DNA of 64,000 nt from Nostoc sp. 'Peltigera membranacea cyanobiont' 210A (GTDB lineage: Bacteria; Cyanobacteriota; Cyanobacteriia; Cyanobacteriales; Nostocaceae): the NCBI RefSeq assembly GCF_002246015.1, contig NZ_NOLJ01000017.1, forward strand, positions 31,538-95,537, given 5' to 3'. Below the pieces are notes generated by a model. The model saw nothing but the letters and a program-made list of their open reading frames with translations. It did no database searches and was not told the DNA's origin. The translations under genes were made by a program, and so were the position numbers. Of the stretch, positions 34,756-43,796 are shown piece by piece. The number at the start of each line of letters is the position of its first letter. Positions within the stretch are counted from its first letter, which is position 1.

Positions 34756-36111
34756 TTACATCGATTTTGTCAATCTCTCGTTAATTAATCTTTTTGGTTT
34801 TCTTACGCATTGCTTTTTTGATTTGCGGTGTAACTTCCACTTACGAATGCTCATGACAATTGAGCCAAAGTCCCGACTGGCAAAGGCTGTTGTTTTATTT
34901 GCACTGTGCCAAATTGTATCTGCCTCAGTTGATTCAAGTGTAGGTGTACAGCGATCGCAATATCGATCAAATAGTTGGCGTGGTTGGGGATAATAAGCGA
35001 TTCTGTTTCTAGTGAGTAAATTAGATGTACCCAGTAGGTTACGAGCTAATTTGTAGCCAGAATTGTTTCTGTTTCCCTCAAATTCGCCATAAGTTAGTAA
35101 AGTGCGATCGCTCAAAGTTAAACAAATAGACAAAGGAACAGACACTCCGCTAGCGCGTAGTTGTTTAAGAGATGAGCCATTATCTCTGGTTGTAGCCTGT
35201 ATTACTGTTCCTCGTCGGCAATGCAAGGTTGAGCAAGGGACAGTCACAGAAGGTTGCAGTAACGCTGTTTGTGGGTCGATAACTTCTCCATTTTTCGCTC
35301 TTGTGAGAAGTTGCACCCACTTGCGCCAATGTTGCTCAGAAAGTTCGTAGGGGAATAAGGCTGTAGAATCAAATGCGGTTTCTAGTTCTTCCACATTGTA
35401 CTGACAGTTTGACCAATGCTCTAGGGTAATGGGGATGGTTGCACTCAATATTCCATCCACCACCCGTCTGCGAACCATACCTGGCAGTCTCATGGAACGA
35501 GCTAAGTTGCAAATGGCTGGATCTGCGTTTTGGATAATCGTCAGTTGGCGATTGAGATACAGCCATTCAGCAGGATTCAAGGAATGGCTGCATTTAAAGT
35601 AAACGTGCAGCGATTTCCCACCTGTGTAAACTACGGCGGCGGGTTCCAAGTTGATTTCGTCCTTTAGCCAGTCTACAGCTTGTCGCTGCTCATTCAATGC
35701 CAAATCATCAATTTCGTAGAATAAACATTGGCATTGACTAACGTGCTGATTGCTGATTCCCTTGTCTGGTTGGTTGGGGTAAAAGCTGACTGTAGCACCA
35801 AGATATGACATTTTAAATGCCAATGCCCAACCATCAGCATAGCGTTTAGGTGTCAGTCGCCAGCAGGTGTTGCCTTGTTTGTCTCGACCTCCGTAAGTAC
35901 AGCAGTAGAGTTGAAATCCTTGCTGGGTGATTTTACCGCAGAGAATGTAGTGGGAGTAGACAAATTGACCATTGCGACAGTAGTGATTCCAGTTTTTAGG
36001 TATCATTTCTGTGGGCAAGTCCCAAGAAATCCTGAGCCAAATTTTGGTTCCGGTGGTAAAGCCTATTTGTCTAAGAAATTTAATCGTTGTTTGTCTGGGA
36101 TTGAAGGTCAT
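34756..36111 (-). CDS. AEP-superfamily primase-like protein
   Basis: 451 residues. The motifs of archaeo-eukaryotic primases are visible: the hhDhD metal site as LFYEIDDL (residues 130-137, D135/D136), the 'sxH' site in VVYTGGKSLHVYF (160-172, H169), and ARSMRLPGMVRR (204-215). The N-terminal part (15-125) is Trp/Tyr-rich (CTYGGRDKQGNTCWRL). The C-terminal 230 residues are unassigned and basic at the end. Plasmid primases of this type prime replication initiation or transfer; here it lies next to the relaxase genes. Confidence 0.65.
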   Translation of the reverse strand: MTFNPRQTTIKFLRQIGFTTGTKIWLRISWDLPTEMIPKNWNHYCRNGQFVYSHYILCGKITQQGFQLYCCTYGGRDKQGNTCWRLTPKRYADGWALAFKMSYLGATVSFYPNQPDKGISNQHVSQCQCLFYEIDDLALNEQRQAVDWLKDEINLEPAAVVYTGGKSLHVYFKCSHSLNPAEWLYLNRQLTIIQNADPAICNLARSMRLPGMVRRRVVDGILSATIPITLEHWSNCQYNVEELETAFDSTALFPYELSEQHWRKWVQLLTRAKNGEVIDPQTALLQPSVTVPCSTLHCRRGTVIQATTRDNGSSLKQLRASGVSVPLSICLTLSDRTLLTYGEFEGNRNNSGYKLARNLLGTSNLLTRNRIAYYPQPRQLFDRYCDRCTPTLESTEADTIWHSANKTTAFASRDFGSIVMSIRKWKLHRKSKKQCVRKPKRLINERLTKSM

Positions 36112-36201
36112 GGCAGTTACGCCTAAAGGTTCATTTCCCAGTGGCGCAATCGCGCTCTTGTTTACAAAATCTCAGTTAAACCCTAACTCTGGTTACTAAT
36201 A

Positions 36202-37707
36202 TTAAAGTTCCCAACCTTGAGACTCTGCTATTCGACTTTGGTTGGGTTGCAGTTTGCTCAGGGTTAGCATCTCATTCCAGCTTGTTTTACCTGGAGAAAC
36301 TTGTTTGGCTTGAGGTAGTTCAGCCAGTATCTCAGCTATCAAGTCCTCAACTTTCTCATTATCTTTAAAAGCGATGACTACTGTATCAAGCGATCGCAAA
36401 AGTTCTAAAGGTAATTGCTCGCTATCATCTACACTCCAATACAACGTAGGTTTGCGCTGTTTTTTGTCAATGGTTGATTCTAAGGCAATGACAGAGAGAA
36501 CTTCAATCAGGTCACTCACCAATACTGCTCTTTCTACTGTGGCATCTGTAGCAATCCAAAAACTACCTTTTTTTGTCGGTTCAGAGTTCAGGGGAATGGC
36601 GGTGAAGTTACCTGTTGGTTCTAGCTGCTTGGCAAGAGTTGGAAGATCATCGAGTGTGCGTTCCACAAATATTGCTTGACCTGTTTGAGTTGCATAGAGC
36701 CAACCCTTTTCATACAGTTCTGTGAGCAGAGAATTGGGTAAATTGTACTGCTGGCTTAACTTTAGGCGTATTTGCTCCCAGTTTGTTGGTTCTGGTATAG
36801 GCAAGGAGTTTGTTTGAGTAACTGCTGGTTTGGGATTTTCAACAGTTTGCTCCATGAGTTTCTGGATACGTTTGTCATCCTGTTTTGGAGGCACTGCTAG
36901 TGTAGGATGTTCAACAGCTTGTTCCATGAGTTTCTGGATGCGTTTGTCATCCCGCTTGGGACTGTAGTTTACCCCTCGATGCTTTTGTAAACCAGGAAAG
37001 GTATATGCTTTACCCAGATGCGTACCACTAAAAGCCACACCATCAAGTTGGTAACTAATGCCTTTGACAATGCCTGTGCGAGTATAACCAACACGGACAT
37101 TAATACCTTGTTGTTGCGTTCGCTCTATTAGCTCTGGCATAGTGGGATGGTCGTGGGTTGCTTGGTCGAGCGATCGCTGGAGTCTCACTCTAACGCTTTC
37201 CTCTCCAGTTCTGGCAATGTGCCTACGTTCGCCAGTAGTTGGACTGTGCTTATCTTTTTCCCAACTTGGTTGCACTGATTGTAAATTGTATTCCTGCTCC
37301 AACTTGCGAATTACCGCTTCACTTCTGCGATCGTCCCAGCTATCAGAAACTGTAGTGCCATCTAATTGAATGCGACTAGCAGTAATATGTATGTGTTCAT
37401 GAGTCCGATCAATATGCCGCACTACGACATATTGGTTCATATCAAAACCCATTGCTTGCAGATACTTTTGGGCGATTTCATCCCAAGTATCATCATCTAA
37501 ACTCTCTTTGTGGGCCAAACTGAGAGAAGCGTGATAAACAGCTCTGCTCACCTTCGGGTTTAATCTTCGAGATATACCAAATTCAGCTGCTAATTCCCGT
37601 GGGTTTGTTCCTTCCATATTCCCACCGATTTGTCTTGCTCCATCTTTGCCAAAGAGGTAGTTTAGCAGTCCCCGAAAACTTTTACCTTTGATGTGCTTGC
37701 CAATCAT
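36202..37707 (-). CDS. MOBP-type relaxase with TOPRIM-like C-terminus
   Basis: 501 residues. Relaxase/mobilisation nuclease domain in 1-200: Tyr17 in LLNYLFGKDG as likely nucleophile and the metal triad in VVVRHIDRTHEHIHITASRI (H103, H105, H107). A tandem ~25-residue repeat follows (DDKRIQKLMEQAVEHPTLAV / DDKRIQKLMEQTVENPKPAV). The end (345-490) resembles a DUF3991/TOPRIM fold (ERAVLVSDLIEVLSVIAL, DTVVIAFKDNEKVEDLI, TSWNEML) but the acidic D-x-D is replaced by KDN. Overlaps MobC by 4 bp. Confidence 0.8.
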   Translation of the reverse strand: MIGKHIKGKSFRGLLNYLFGKDGARQIGGNMEGTNPRELAAEFGISRRLNPKVSRAVYHASLSLAHKESLDDDTWDEIAQKYLQAMGFDMNQYVVVRHIDRTHEHIHITASRIQLDGTTVSDSWDDRRSEAVIRKLEQEYNLQSVQPSWEKDKHSPTTGERRHIARTGEESVRVRLQRSLDQATHDHPTMPELIERTQQQGINVRVGYTRTGIVKGISYQLDGVAFSGTHLGKAYTFPGLQKHRGVNYSPKRDDKRIQKLMEQAVEHPTLAVPPKQDDKRIQKLMEQTVENPKPAVTQTNSLPIPEPTNWEQIRLKLSQQYNLPNSLLTELYEKGWLYATQTGQAIFVERTLDDLPTLAKQLEPTGNFTAIPLNSEPTKKGSFWIATDATVERAVLVSDLIEVLSVIALESTIDKKQRKPTLYWSVDDSEQLPLELLRSLDTVVIAFKDNEKVEDLIAEILAELPQAKQVSPGKTSWNEMLTLSKLQPNQSRIAESQGWEL

Positions 37708-38111
37708 CCTTCATCTTGTAAATCAGTGATTAAATCAATTTCAGCAATCTCTCGCCGCACCTGTTTCACCAAATCTCTTACCTGTGACAACAATGCTCTA
37801 TCTACGACCACAGGTTCTCCCATAAGTACTGAAGTATTGATTGCTTTAGCTATTTGGTTGAGGTTATTGCCTATTTTCCCCAATTCCCAGTAAGTTTGGC
37901 CTGCTACTTTGGTGACACGCCTGGGCAATCTATTTTTCAGAGTCTTGGCACGAAACAACTCACTCATAGTGAGATTATTTTCATCTGCCATTAGCTGTGC
38001 TTTCTCGTATTCTGCCAAAGTCAGTCTAATGTCTATCCTGTGTGAGCGTTTCTGTCGCATTATTGATGCATTAGTCATTAGCTGTTTTAAGTTTGACGAC
38101 TGCACTATCAT
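37704..38111 (-). CDS. mobC: MobC-like mobilisation accessory protein
   Basis: 135 residues. An RHH-like DNA-binding start (SHRIDIRLTLAEYEKAQLMA) is followed by the MobC (PF05713-type) core: LRAKTLKN-like RAKTLKNRLPRRVTKVAG, YWELGKIGNNLNQIAKAIN and LSQVRDLVKQVRREI. Partner of the downstream relaxase, bending oriT DNA. ATG of mobA overlaps its stop. oriT is expected immediately upstream (38112-38700). Confidence 0.8.
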   Translation of the reverse strand: MIVQSSNLKQLMTNASIMRQKRSHRIDIRLTLAEYEKAQLMADENNLTMSELFRAKTLKNRLPRRVTKVAGQTYWELGKIGNNLNQIAKAINTSVLMGEPVVVDRALLSQVRDLVKQVRREIAEIDLITDLQDEG

Positions 38112-38221
38112 TTGTCATTGACCAAGCGGTTACTTACGATTCTGGTTCGATACCAAGATGCGATGCGAGATAATGAAATGCGCTGCAATAGCTTTGGTTG
38201 AGTACTAAGGAAGTCAAGATA

Positions 38222-38256
38222 GCGATCGCCTACGGCAAGCGTAGCCCATCGCGCAA
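38222..38256. repeat. Interspersed repeat with HIP1
   Basis: gcgatcgcctacggcaagcg followed by tagcccatcgcgc. Short interspersed repeat joined to a HIP1 octamer, in the presumed oriT region. Confidence 0.6.
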
Positions 38257-38339
38257 TTAAAAAGCTAATTCGCCCAAACCTTGCAGAAATTTTCCAGGCT
38301 GAACTCCCAGAGAGAATTTTCGTCTCATCTTCCCCTCTG

Positions 38340-38419
38340 TCACGGTGGTTGACCTACTTAGGTAGGGGAACCGTGAAAGGAGGGCAAGTTTGTTGCCGCA
38401 CCTAGGGGGTGCGTTTTTT
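38340..38419 (+). terminator. Nested hairpin and intrinsic terminator in the mobC-upstream region
   Basis: Outer arms TCACGGT (38340-38346) / ACCGTGA (38370-38376) enclose an inner hairpin CCTAC-TTAG-GTAGG (38353-38366). Then CGCACC-TAGGG-GGTGCG (38397-38413) is followed by six Ts, a textbook rightward terminator. The first structure could be part of oriT, the second may attenuate transcripts toward the actin-like gene at 39015. Neither role is proven. Confidence 0.55.
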
Positions 38420-38512
38420 CTCCCCAGAAAAAATGTCCGGACAGCAACATAGCTTGCTACTCACCAAAGGGTTTTTTGGGCTGCTCAAATCAACTGCTGG
38501 ATGAATATGTGA

Positions 38513-38691
38513 TGGATCTCTAATGGATTTGTATTGGATCTTTCATCGCATAATTTTTGTCAATAGCCAAGTATTGTTGCAAATAAAAATTATACATAGA
38601 ATACGTATCTCAGACAAATGGATCTCTATTGGATCAACATTGTCACTCTAAGGGATCTGCAATGGCTCGTTCGTGGATCTGGCATGGATCT
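38513..38691. repeat. Iteron-like TGGATCT array
   Basis: Eight copies of TGGATCT or close variants (38513, 38524, 38535, 38619, 38630, 38652, 38674, 38685) in two clusters of three and five, many spaced 11 bp apart, i.e. one helical turn. Lies 320 bp before the actin-like gene. A candidate partition centromere or replication iteron; 11-bp phasing favours cooperative protein binding. Confidence 0.6.
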
Positions 38692-39014
38692 GTAATGACG
38701 CACTTTTCTAAATTGAATTTTTTAGCATAAAAGTAACGACTTAATTAATAGCAGCGAAAAAAAATCTAGCGTGGCAAAACTAGCTAGAGCAAAAACTTAA
38801 ACGTAGTAAATTCGTTATTATTGAAAATTTTGGTTTACCTATTTACGCCTATTTCAATCATGAAAAATCTACTCTAGCAAGTTTTACCACTCTAGAAAAA
38901 AATAACCAATTGGCTAAAATTTGGCTCCAACAAATGGTCAGTAGAGTGATGTTCACAGCCAATATTTGCATTTAAGTTAAAAACAGCTTTTATGGATAAT
39001 CACAACCACAGTCA

Positions 39015-40163
39015 ATGTCAAATCTGATAGTCAGTTTTGACCCTGGTGCTTCCTTGACCAAGATTGTTTACGAACTAGCAACTGAAGGCAAACCACATTT
39101 GATGACAATGGAACCAGAGATGCTAAAGTTGCCTCAAAGTTCGATTGACGCTTATATGTCGAGTCGCAAGGGTCTGGAATCTCCTAAACCAGTAGATGAA
39201 GCCTGGGTGTCAAGTCCTGCGGATGGTGATACACAATGTACGGTAATTGGATTCCTGGCACGGCAGTTTTCAGCATCTGCCAGACTCGATAAGCTCAAGT
39301 ACGAAACCTCAATTCACAAAGCCTTAGCAGTAATCGGTGCGATCGCTCAACATAACAAATTGCCTAACAGGTTTTCACTATCACTGACCTCACTACTACC
39401 CTATGGTGAATATCAAAATCGCCAAGCATTTGAGCAACAGTTACAGTCTGCGCTCAAGGATTTTAGGTTTCGGGGTCAAAGGTTGCGAGTGAAATTGGAG
39501 CGATTCGAGTGCTTACCCGAAGGTGCGGGATTAGCAATGATTCGCCAACGCCAGAATGGTAAAGAATGGTTTAACGCTCAAACCATCGCAGTGCTAATGT
39601 TCGGGCATCGCAATACCAGCCTTCTATTATTTGAACGGGGCAAGATGACGGCGGGTTACACCAATGGGCTGGGCTTTCACCAAATGGTAAAGCGAGTAAT
39701 TGAGCGCACATCGGGACAGGATGCCACTGCTTTGACCTCTGCCATCTATGCAGCCGGTTCAGATATCACACCTGACAACCAAGCAATTCGCACTCTGGTC
39801 AAAAGTAGAGAACCTAAAAATCTTGATTATGAATTGCAGATGATTGTTAATGCCATTGCTACTGCTAAAGCTGAGTATTGGTCTAGGCTTTACGATTGGC
39901 TGGAATCAACTTTACCTGCGGTGAACGAGGTGATTTTGAGTGGTGGCGCAGCATTGTACTTAGAGCAAGAGTTACAAGAGTGCTTTCAAGAAATTTCAAC
40001 TTATTGGGGTGCTGACTTACAGCAACAGGTACAAGAAGTATTCAAGGATAAAAGTAATGATTATTACCGTACTTTCCGAGAGCAGGAAGCTTTGTCGTTT
40101 AGGTTGATTGATGCGTTTGGTTTGTTTATGCGGTTTAGAGCGCAAATCGAGAAGGTAGCATGA
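39015..40163 (+). CDS. Actin-like ParM-type ATPase
   Basis: 382 residues. Phosphate-1 loop of actin/Hsp70 fold: LIVSFDPGASLTKIVYE (D-P-G-x-S-L-T-K). Middle DFRFRGQRLRVKLERFECLP EGAG, phosphate-2 region VLMFGHRNTSLLLFERG, adenosine loop EVILSGGAALYLE. Typical length for plasmid ParM/Alp. Followed with a 4-bp overlap by an adaptor-like gene, the normal ParM-ParR order, and preceded by the TGGATCT array. Drives plasmid segregation by filament growth, by analogy. Confidence 0.8.
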   Translation: MSNLIVSFDPGASLTKIVYELATEGKPHLMTMEPEMLKLPQSSIDAYMSSRKGLESPKPVDEAWVSSPADGDTQCTVIGFLARQFSASARLDKLKYETSIHKALAVIGAIAQHNKLPNRFSLSLTSLLPYGEYQNRQAFEQQLQSALKDFRFRGQRLRVKLERFECLPEGAGLAMIRQRQNGKEWFNAQTIAVLMFGHRNTSLLLFERGKMTAGYTNGLGFHQMVKRVIERTSGQDATALTSAIYAAGSDITPDNQAIRTLVKSREPKNLDYELQMIVNAIATAKAEYWSRLYDWLESTLPAVNEVILSGGAALYLEQELQECFQEISTYWGADLQQQVQEVFKDKSNDYYRTFREQEALSFRLIDAFGLFMRFRAQIEKVA

Positions 40164-40732
40164 CTATGACTAATAATAAATTACGTAAAAATCATGACAC
40201 TAATAGACAGCGCAAAATTTTTAGATTTTCTTACCATCCTTACTCAAATACAGTAGACGGCCAGTTAATCACATATTTGCAACAGGGAGATGAAGCACGT
40301 TCTAGCAAAGAGATGGTATTGCAGGCATTACGAATGTGCTGGTTGCCTTTAGCATACAAAACACAAGCAGATGCAGGTGTAGATATTAGCGATCAAGAAC
40401 TGCGTCGGGTAGGGTTGATTTGTTGTCATGCCCTGGAACAACACTTGGCATATTTGCGAATGGAACTAGGATTACCGCATAAATCAAGTGATGTTTTGAC
40501 TATGCCTATAAGCACTATGACTAATCCTCAAACCCTTGCTACTATTTTCGGTCTAGATGGAGGTAATTTTAGTCACATTAATCCTGATGATAATATTGGC
40601 GAAAACAAAGGTATTAGTAATAGTAATAACAATAGTAACAGCAAGCAAAAACACAAAATAGATTCTGATTCCTTCATCCCTGGTGAGGGGTCTTTCTATG
40701 ATGAAACAGACGATATGTTTGAGAATATTTAA
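40160..40732 (+). CDS. ParR-like partition adaptor (probable)
   Basis: 190 residues, overlapping the actin-like gene by 4 bp. N-terminal region FRFSYHPYSNTVDGQLITYL and SSKEMVLQALRMCWLPLAYK looks like a strand-helix-helix DNA-binding unit; the C-terminus is Asn/Ser/Gly-rich. The position and size suggest the ParR-type adaptor. No sequence-level family match is certain. Confidence 0.5.
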   Translation: MTMTNNKLRKNHDTNRQRKIFRFSYHPYSNTVDGQLITYLQQGDEARSSKEMVLQALRMCWLPLAYKTQADAGVDISDQELRRVGLICCHALEQHLAYLRMELGLPHKSSDVLTMPISTMTNPQTLATIFGLDGGNFSHINPDDNIGENKGISNSNNNSNSKQKHKIDSDSFIPGEGSFYDETDDMFENI

Positions 40733-40777
40733 GTATTTATTAATGCACATTCAGTCAAATCACAAAGGAGATTTAAG

Positions 40778-41548
40778 ATGGCGGCAATTCACTTCATGGA
40801 TGGTGAAAAAGGTGGAGTTGGCAAGTCTTTGTTTGCACGGGTTATGGTGCAATACTGCATTGACAATAAACTCTCTTATGAATTGGTAGAAGCAGACCAA
40901 AGTAATCCAGATGTGGGCGCATTTTACCCAGATAATCATAAAACAGCAGTTTTTAGCGAATCAGAGCGTAAAGCTTACGATGCTGATGAAATTTTTAATT
41001 TAGCACTAACAACTTCTGTCATTGTCAATTTACCTGCTCAAGTATACCCAGCAGTAACTGATTGGATTGAGCGTAATCAAATCCTAGAACTTACTGGAAA
41101 AAATAAGGTCAAAATATATAAGTGGTTTGTTTGTAGTGGTGGATATGACAGCGTTCAATTATTTATGCAATCTCTCGAACGCTTTGAGAACAAGATTAAG
41201 CACATATTTGTACGCAATTATGGTTTATGCGATGACTGGAAACATGTAGATGGACGTAAGAATTTACAGGATTTAATCAAAGCTTATAAAGTAGCTGTCA
41301 TCAATTTTCCCAAGTTCAGCTATCGAGAGCGGGATATCCTTGATGCCAATCAGATAAATTTTTCTGCGGCTAGAGATTATGGAGAGTTAGGTGTATTGGG
41401 TAAGCAGCGATTACACAATTTTCTCAAAAAAGCTTCTGAGGAAATTGAGAAGGCTAAAATTTGGAACCTTCCGACAGCTTCAATTACTGCCCCGACAGAA
41501 AAAGTTGATGATGCTAATGTCAACGGCAAGGTTGCTACCAAGAAGTAA
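40778..41548 (+). CDS. ParA/MinD-like P-loop ATPase
   Basis: 256 residues. Deviant Walker A: FMDGEKGGVGKSLFARVM (K11, K16). Then LVEADQSNPDVG and HIFVRNYGLCDDW. GGAG lies 8 bp before the ATG. This is the SIMIBI ATPase type found in mobilisation loci (MobD-like) and partition loci. The gene follows the actin-like/adaptor pair, giving an unusual three-gene module. C-terminus Thr/Lys-rich. Confidence 0.7.
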   Translation: MAAIHFMDGEKGGVGKSLFARVMVQYCIDNKLSYELVEADQSNPDVGAFYPDNHKTAVFSESERKAYDADEIFNLALTTSVIVNLPAQVYPAVTDWIERNQILELTGKNKVKIYKWFVCSGGYDSVQLFMQSLERFENKIKHIFVRNYGLCDDWKHVDGRKNLQDLIKAYKVAVINFPKFSYRERDILDANQINFSAARDYGELGVLGKQRLHNFLKKASEEIEKAKIWNLPTASITAPTEKVDDANVNGKVATKK

Positions 41549-41731
41549 TCTAATTCAGGAGTGCTGTACATGGATAGCAGGGTGTTTAGCCTGTGCAATT
41601 AATTTTACTTCTTGCTCAGGACTCCTTACTCAGCACTCAACACTGTTTCAGTGACATCTCCCACCATCAAATCAAATTACCAAATGAGCGTGGGGGACGA
41701 GGACGCGAATTAGCTAAAAGCAAATACAGAT

Positions 41732-42517
41732 ATGAGTAATTCTCACACTGAAGAACTCGATTTAGACGATGAATTTTTGGATTCAGTAGCCGCTAGAGGC
41801 AAAGGACTGAGCCAAATTCCTTACCCAACTTTACTAGATTTAGCGATTCGAGGTAAAGATGATTCATTTAAAGCTAGGGTTTGGGAAATAGTAGTCCAAA
41901 CCGGACTTGACCCTGATGACCCAGCATTTCTGATGATGATTGCTACTGGCAGGCTACAAGTGCTGTTGGAAGACAATCCCAAAGAAATGGAAGCAATGTT
42001 TGACCTGTGGCAAACGCAGCTTTATGACCATCTCCAGACATATGAAAAGGCAGCAGTAAAAGGTCAGCAAAAAGCGATCGCTCAGGCTGTGACGGGATTA
42101 ATTAGGCGTACTGAATTTGAACGTGCTATTCATTCAGTTCCCTCTCTAATTGCTGCGGGAATACTGCTATTAATTGCAGCTGGAGTAGGGGGACTAGTAA
42201 GTGTAGGTGGAATGTCCTGGTATCAATCTAGTCATCTAGATCCTGCTGGGCCACACCAACTCACACAAGCCCAAGCCAATGCTTTGGAATGGGCAACCAG
42301 TAATGAAGGTAAGTTTGCTCACAATCTAATGCAATGGAATCAAGATTTACTCAGTCGTGACCAAAACGGTCAACTTTCTTGTGCTAGGGATGTTAAGCGT
42401 TTGGGGGTAACACTGGAAATTGGAGCAAGTAGCAGAAAAGCCTCATCCGGGTTCTGCACGTTATGGACATCACCTAGCAATCAGCGCCAGTTTGTATCTA
42501 AACCGCGTCAACCTTGA
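41732..42517 (+). CDS. Single-pass membrane protein of unknown function
   Basis: 261 residues. Acidic N-terminus (EELDLDDEFLDSVAARGKGL), soluble helical part to about 140, one transmembrane helix (about 145-170, LIAAGILLLIAAGVGGLVSV) and a C-terminal domain with two cysteines (SCARDVKRL ... SGFCTLWTSP). Codon use is plasmid-like. Not recognised; possibly a transfer or entry-exclusion component, from its place beside the lipoprotein gene. Confidence 0.55.
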   Translation: MSNSHTEELDLDDEFLDSVAARGKGLSQIPYPTLLDLAIRGKDDSFKARVWEIVVQTGLDPDDPAFLMMIATGRLQVLLEDNPKEMEAMFDLWQTQLYDHLQTYEKAAVKGQQKAIAQAVTGLIRRTEFERAIHSVPSLIAAGILLLIAAGVGGLVSVGGMSWYQSSHLDPAGPHQLTQAQANALEWATSNEGKFAHNLMQWNQDLLSRDQNGQLSCARDVKRLGVTLEIGASSRKASSGFCTLWTSPSNQRQFVSKPRQP

Positions 42518-42669
42518 AAACCATAGTTTTTTGGGATTAGAGTAAAGCTCAGAACTCAAGCGACGAACGAATAATACACTCTCCTTAAAAACTCCAGGTT
42601 TCAAAATGGACGGGGTTTAAGTTAAAAAATTAGTTGTCAATTTCTCAATCGTAGAAGAGGATTCAGCAG

Positions 42670-43209
42670 ATGTTTACCTGCAAAGTTAAGTGGCTTTGGC
42701 TGCTGGTAATAGGAGGTATAGTTACAGCTTGTACCCCTACTACTGTAAATGTCAGTGGCAAGGATGAGAGGAATACGACTCAAGCTCAAACTGTGCCTGA
42801 TTATCCGCCGATGTATGACGTGGATGTTAAAGTTTGTGGCAACATTATTGCCCCTCTCAAGGATGGAAAACGTTGTGTAAATCAACAATTACGTTTGTGG
42901 GGCCCAGTAGGAGAGGCAAAATTAGTTCGTGCTGGTATTTCTCTACCATCAGTTTCTAGCGTAGAGCATAAATTGGCGATCGCCTCGAAAGGCTGTTATC
43001 CTGTTTATTCCCAACCTGACCAACAGCAGTTTTATTGGGCTAATTCCATTATTCAAGTCAACAAGGGAGAAACTGCACCTACAGTCGAAGTCAAGCCAAC
43101 TCAACTTTCAAACCAGCAGATTGATGAGTTGATGACTAGTAAACTTTCCAGTCGGACAATTACAACATTTGGTGGGGCGGGGTGCGAAGCTGCATCTTCT
43201 GTAAAATAA
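42670..43209 (+). CDS. Putative lipoprotein
   Basis: 179 residues with a lipoprotein signal: basic start, hydrophobic WLWLLVIGGIVTAC with lipid-attachment C21. Mature part has paired Cys (VKVCGNIIAPLKDGKRC, KGCYPVY, GAGCEAASS). AGAGG is 12 bp before the ATG. Could be the VirB7-type outer-membrane anchor absent from the T4SS operon, but this is only suggested by its lipobox and plasmid context. Confidence 0.6.
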   Translation: MFTCKVKWLWLLVIGGIVTACTPTTVNVSGKDERNTTQAQTVPDYPPMYDVDVKVCGNIIAPLKDGKRCVNQQLRLWGPVGEAKLVRAGISLPSVSSVEHKLAIASKGCYPVYSQPDQQQFYWANSIIQVNKGETAPTVEVKPTQLSNQQIDELMTSKLSSRTITTFGGAGCEAASSVK

Positions 43210-43246
43210 AGCTTTTACGGTTGAGGGTGGGTGGGCAAAAAAGTTA

Positions 43247-43264
43247 CCCCACTAAAATGTGGGG
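43247..43264. terminator. Hairpin between convergent genes
   Basis: CCCCAC-TAAAAT-GTGGGG, 6-bp GC-rich stem, in the 78-bp gap between the lipoprotein gene and the minus-strand 107-residue gene. No clear T-run. Confidence 0.5.
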
Positions 43265-43287
43265 CTACTGTGAGAACCAGCAGGTAA

Positions 43288-43611
43288 TTAAGAAGCTTCA
43301 GCCCATCTAGCTGTACGTTGTTGTTTATGAGCTTTGCGCCGCTCCCGTACTGCATCCAAATCTTTCAGTCCATACAGACGTTTGGCGTATGCTAGTAGTT
43401 CATTGATGGGAGTTTCGCTATAATCCTGGCGAAACTGAATGTTATGTTCGTTCCAATCAAATTCTTGCTGATTAAAACGTGCTTGAGCAGCAAGTTCTCT
43501 GCCTGATTCCTCACGTAAAACTTCCAGTACCATTAATCGCACTTTATCCTGATAACCTATTACTTGATCCAACGCTTTTGTTTGTTCCTGATTACGAGTC
43601 ATTTGAGTCAT
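43288..43611 (-). CDS. Acidic-tail family paralogue 1 (no tail)
   Basis: 107 residues. Core YQDKVRLMVLEVLREESGRE, LAAQARFNQQEFDWNEHN, FRQDYSETPINELLAYAKRL, YGLKDLDAVRERRKAH. The same core occurs in the next gene (43797-44234). Predicted helical, probably nucleic-acid or protein binding. No family name known to me. Start ATG at 43611 (second Met at 43602). Confidence 0.6.
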   Translation of the reverse strand: MTQMTRNQEQTKALDQVIGYQDKVRLMVLEVLREESGRELAAQARFNQQEFDWNEHNIQFRQDYSETPINELLAYAKRLYGLKDLDAVRERRKAHKQQRTARWAEAS

Positions 43612-43760
43612 TTGATTATCCTTTGATTAACGAATTGCTACATCTCACCTAAATAGCATCGACAGATGCCTTCTGAGTTAGAGTTCACTTTTAAATTTAT
43701 TGAATTCAGCAGCAATCGCTGCATTCAATTCTGTTTGTTGGATGCGGGTGGGTGGGAAAT

Positions 43761-43794
43761 AGAATGCCCTGAATTAGATAATTCAGGGCATTCT
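43761..43794 (-). terminator. Long perfect hairpin terminator
   Basis: Sixteen-base-pair stem, AGAATGCCCTGAATTA / TAATTCAGGGCATTCT, with a 2-base loop (GA), 3 bp after the stop of the 145-residue gene (43797). Fits a terminator for that gene, reading leftward. Confidence 0.7.
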
Positions 43795-43796
43795 AA

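Noticed and set aside
38513..38691. Possible CRISPR array (regularly spaced short repeats)
   Set aside because: Repeats are only 7 bp with irregular gaps and no conserved long direct repeat or cas gene; an iteron-type array fits better.
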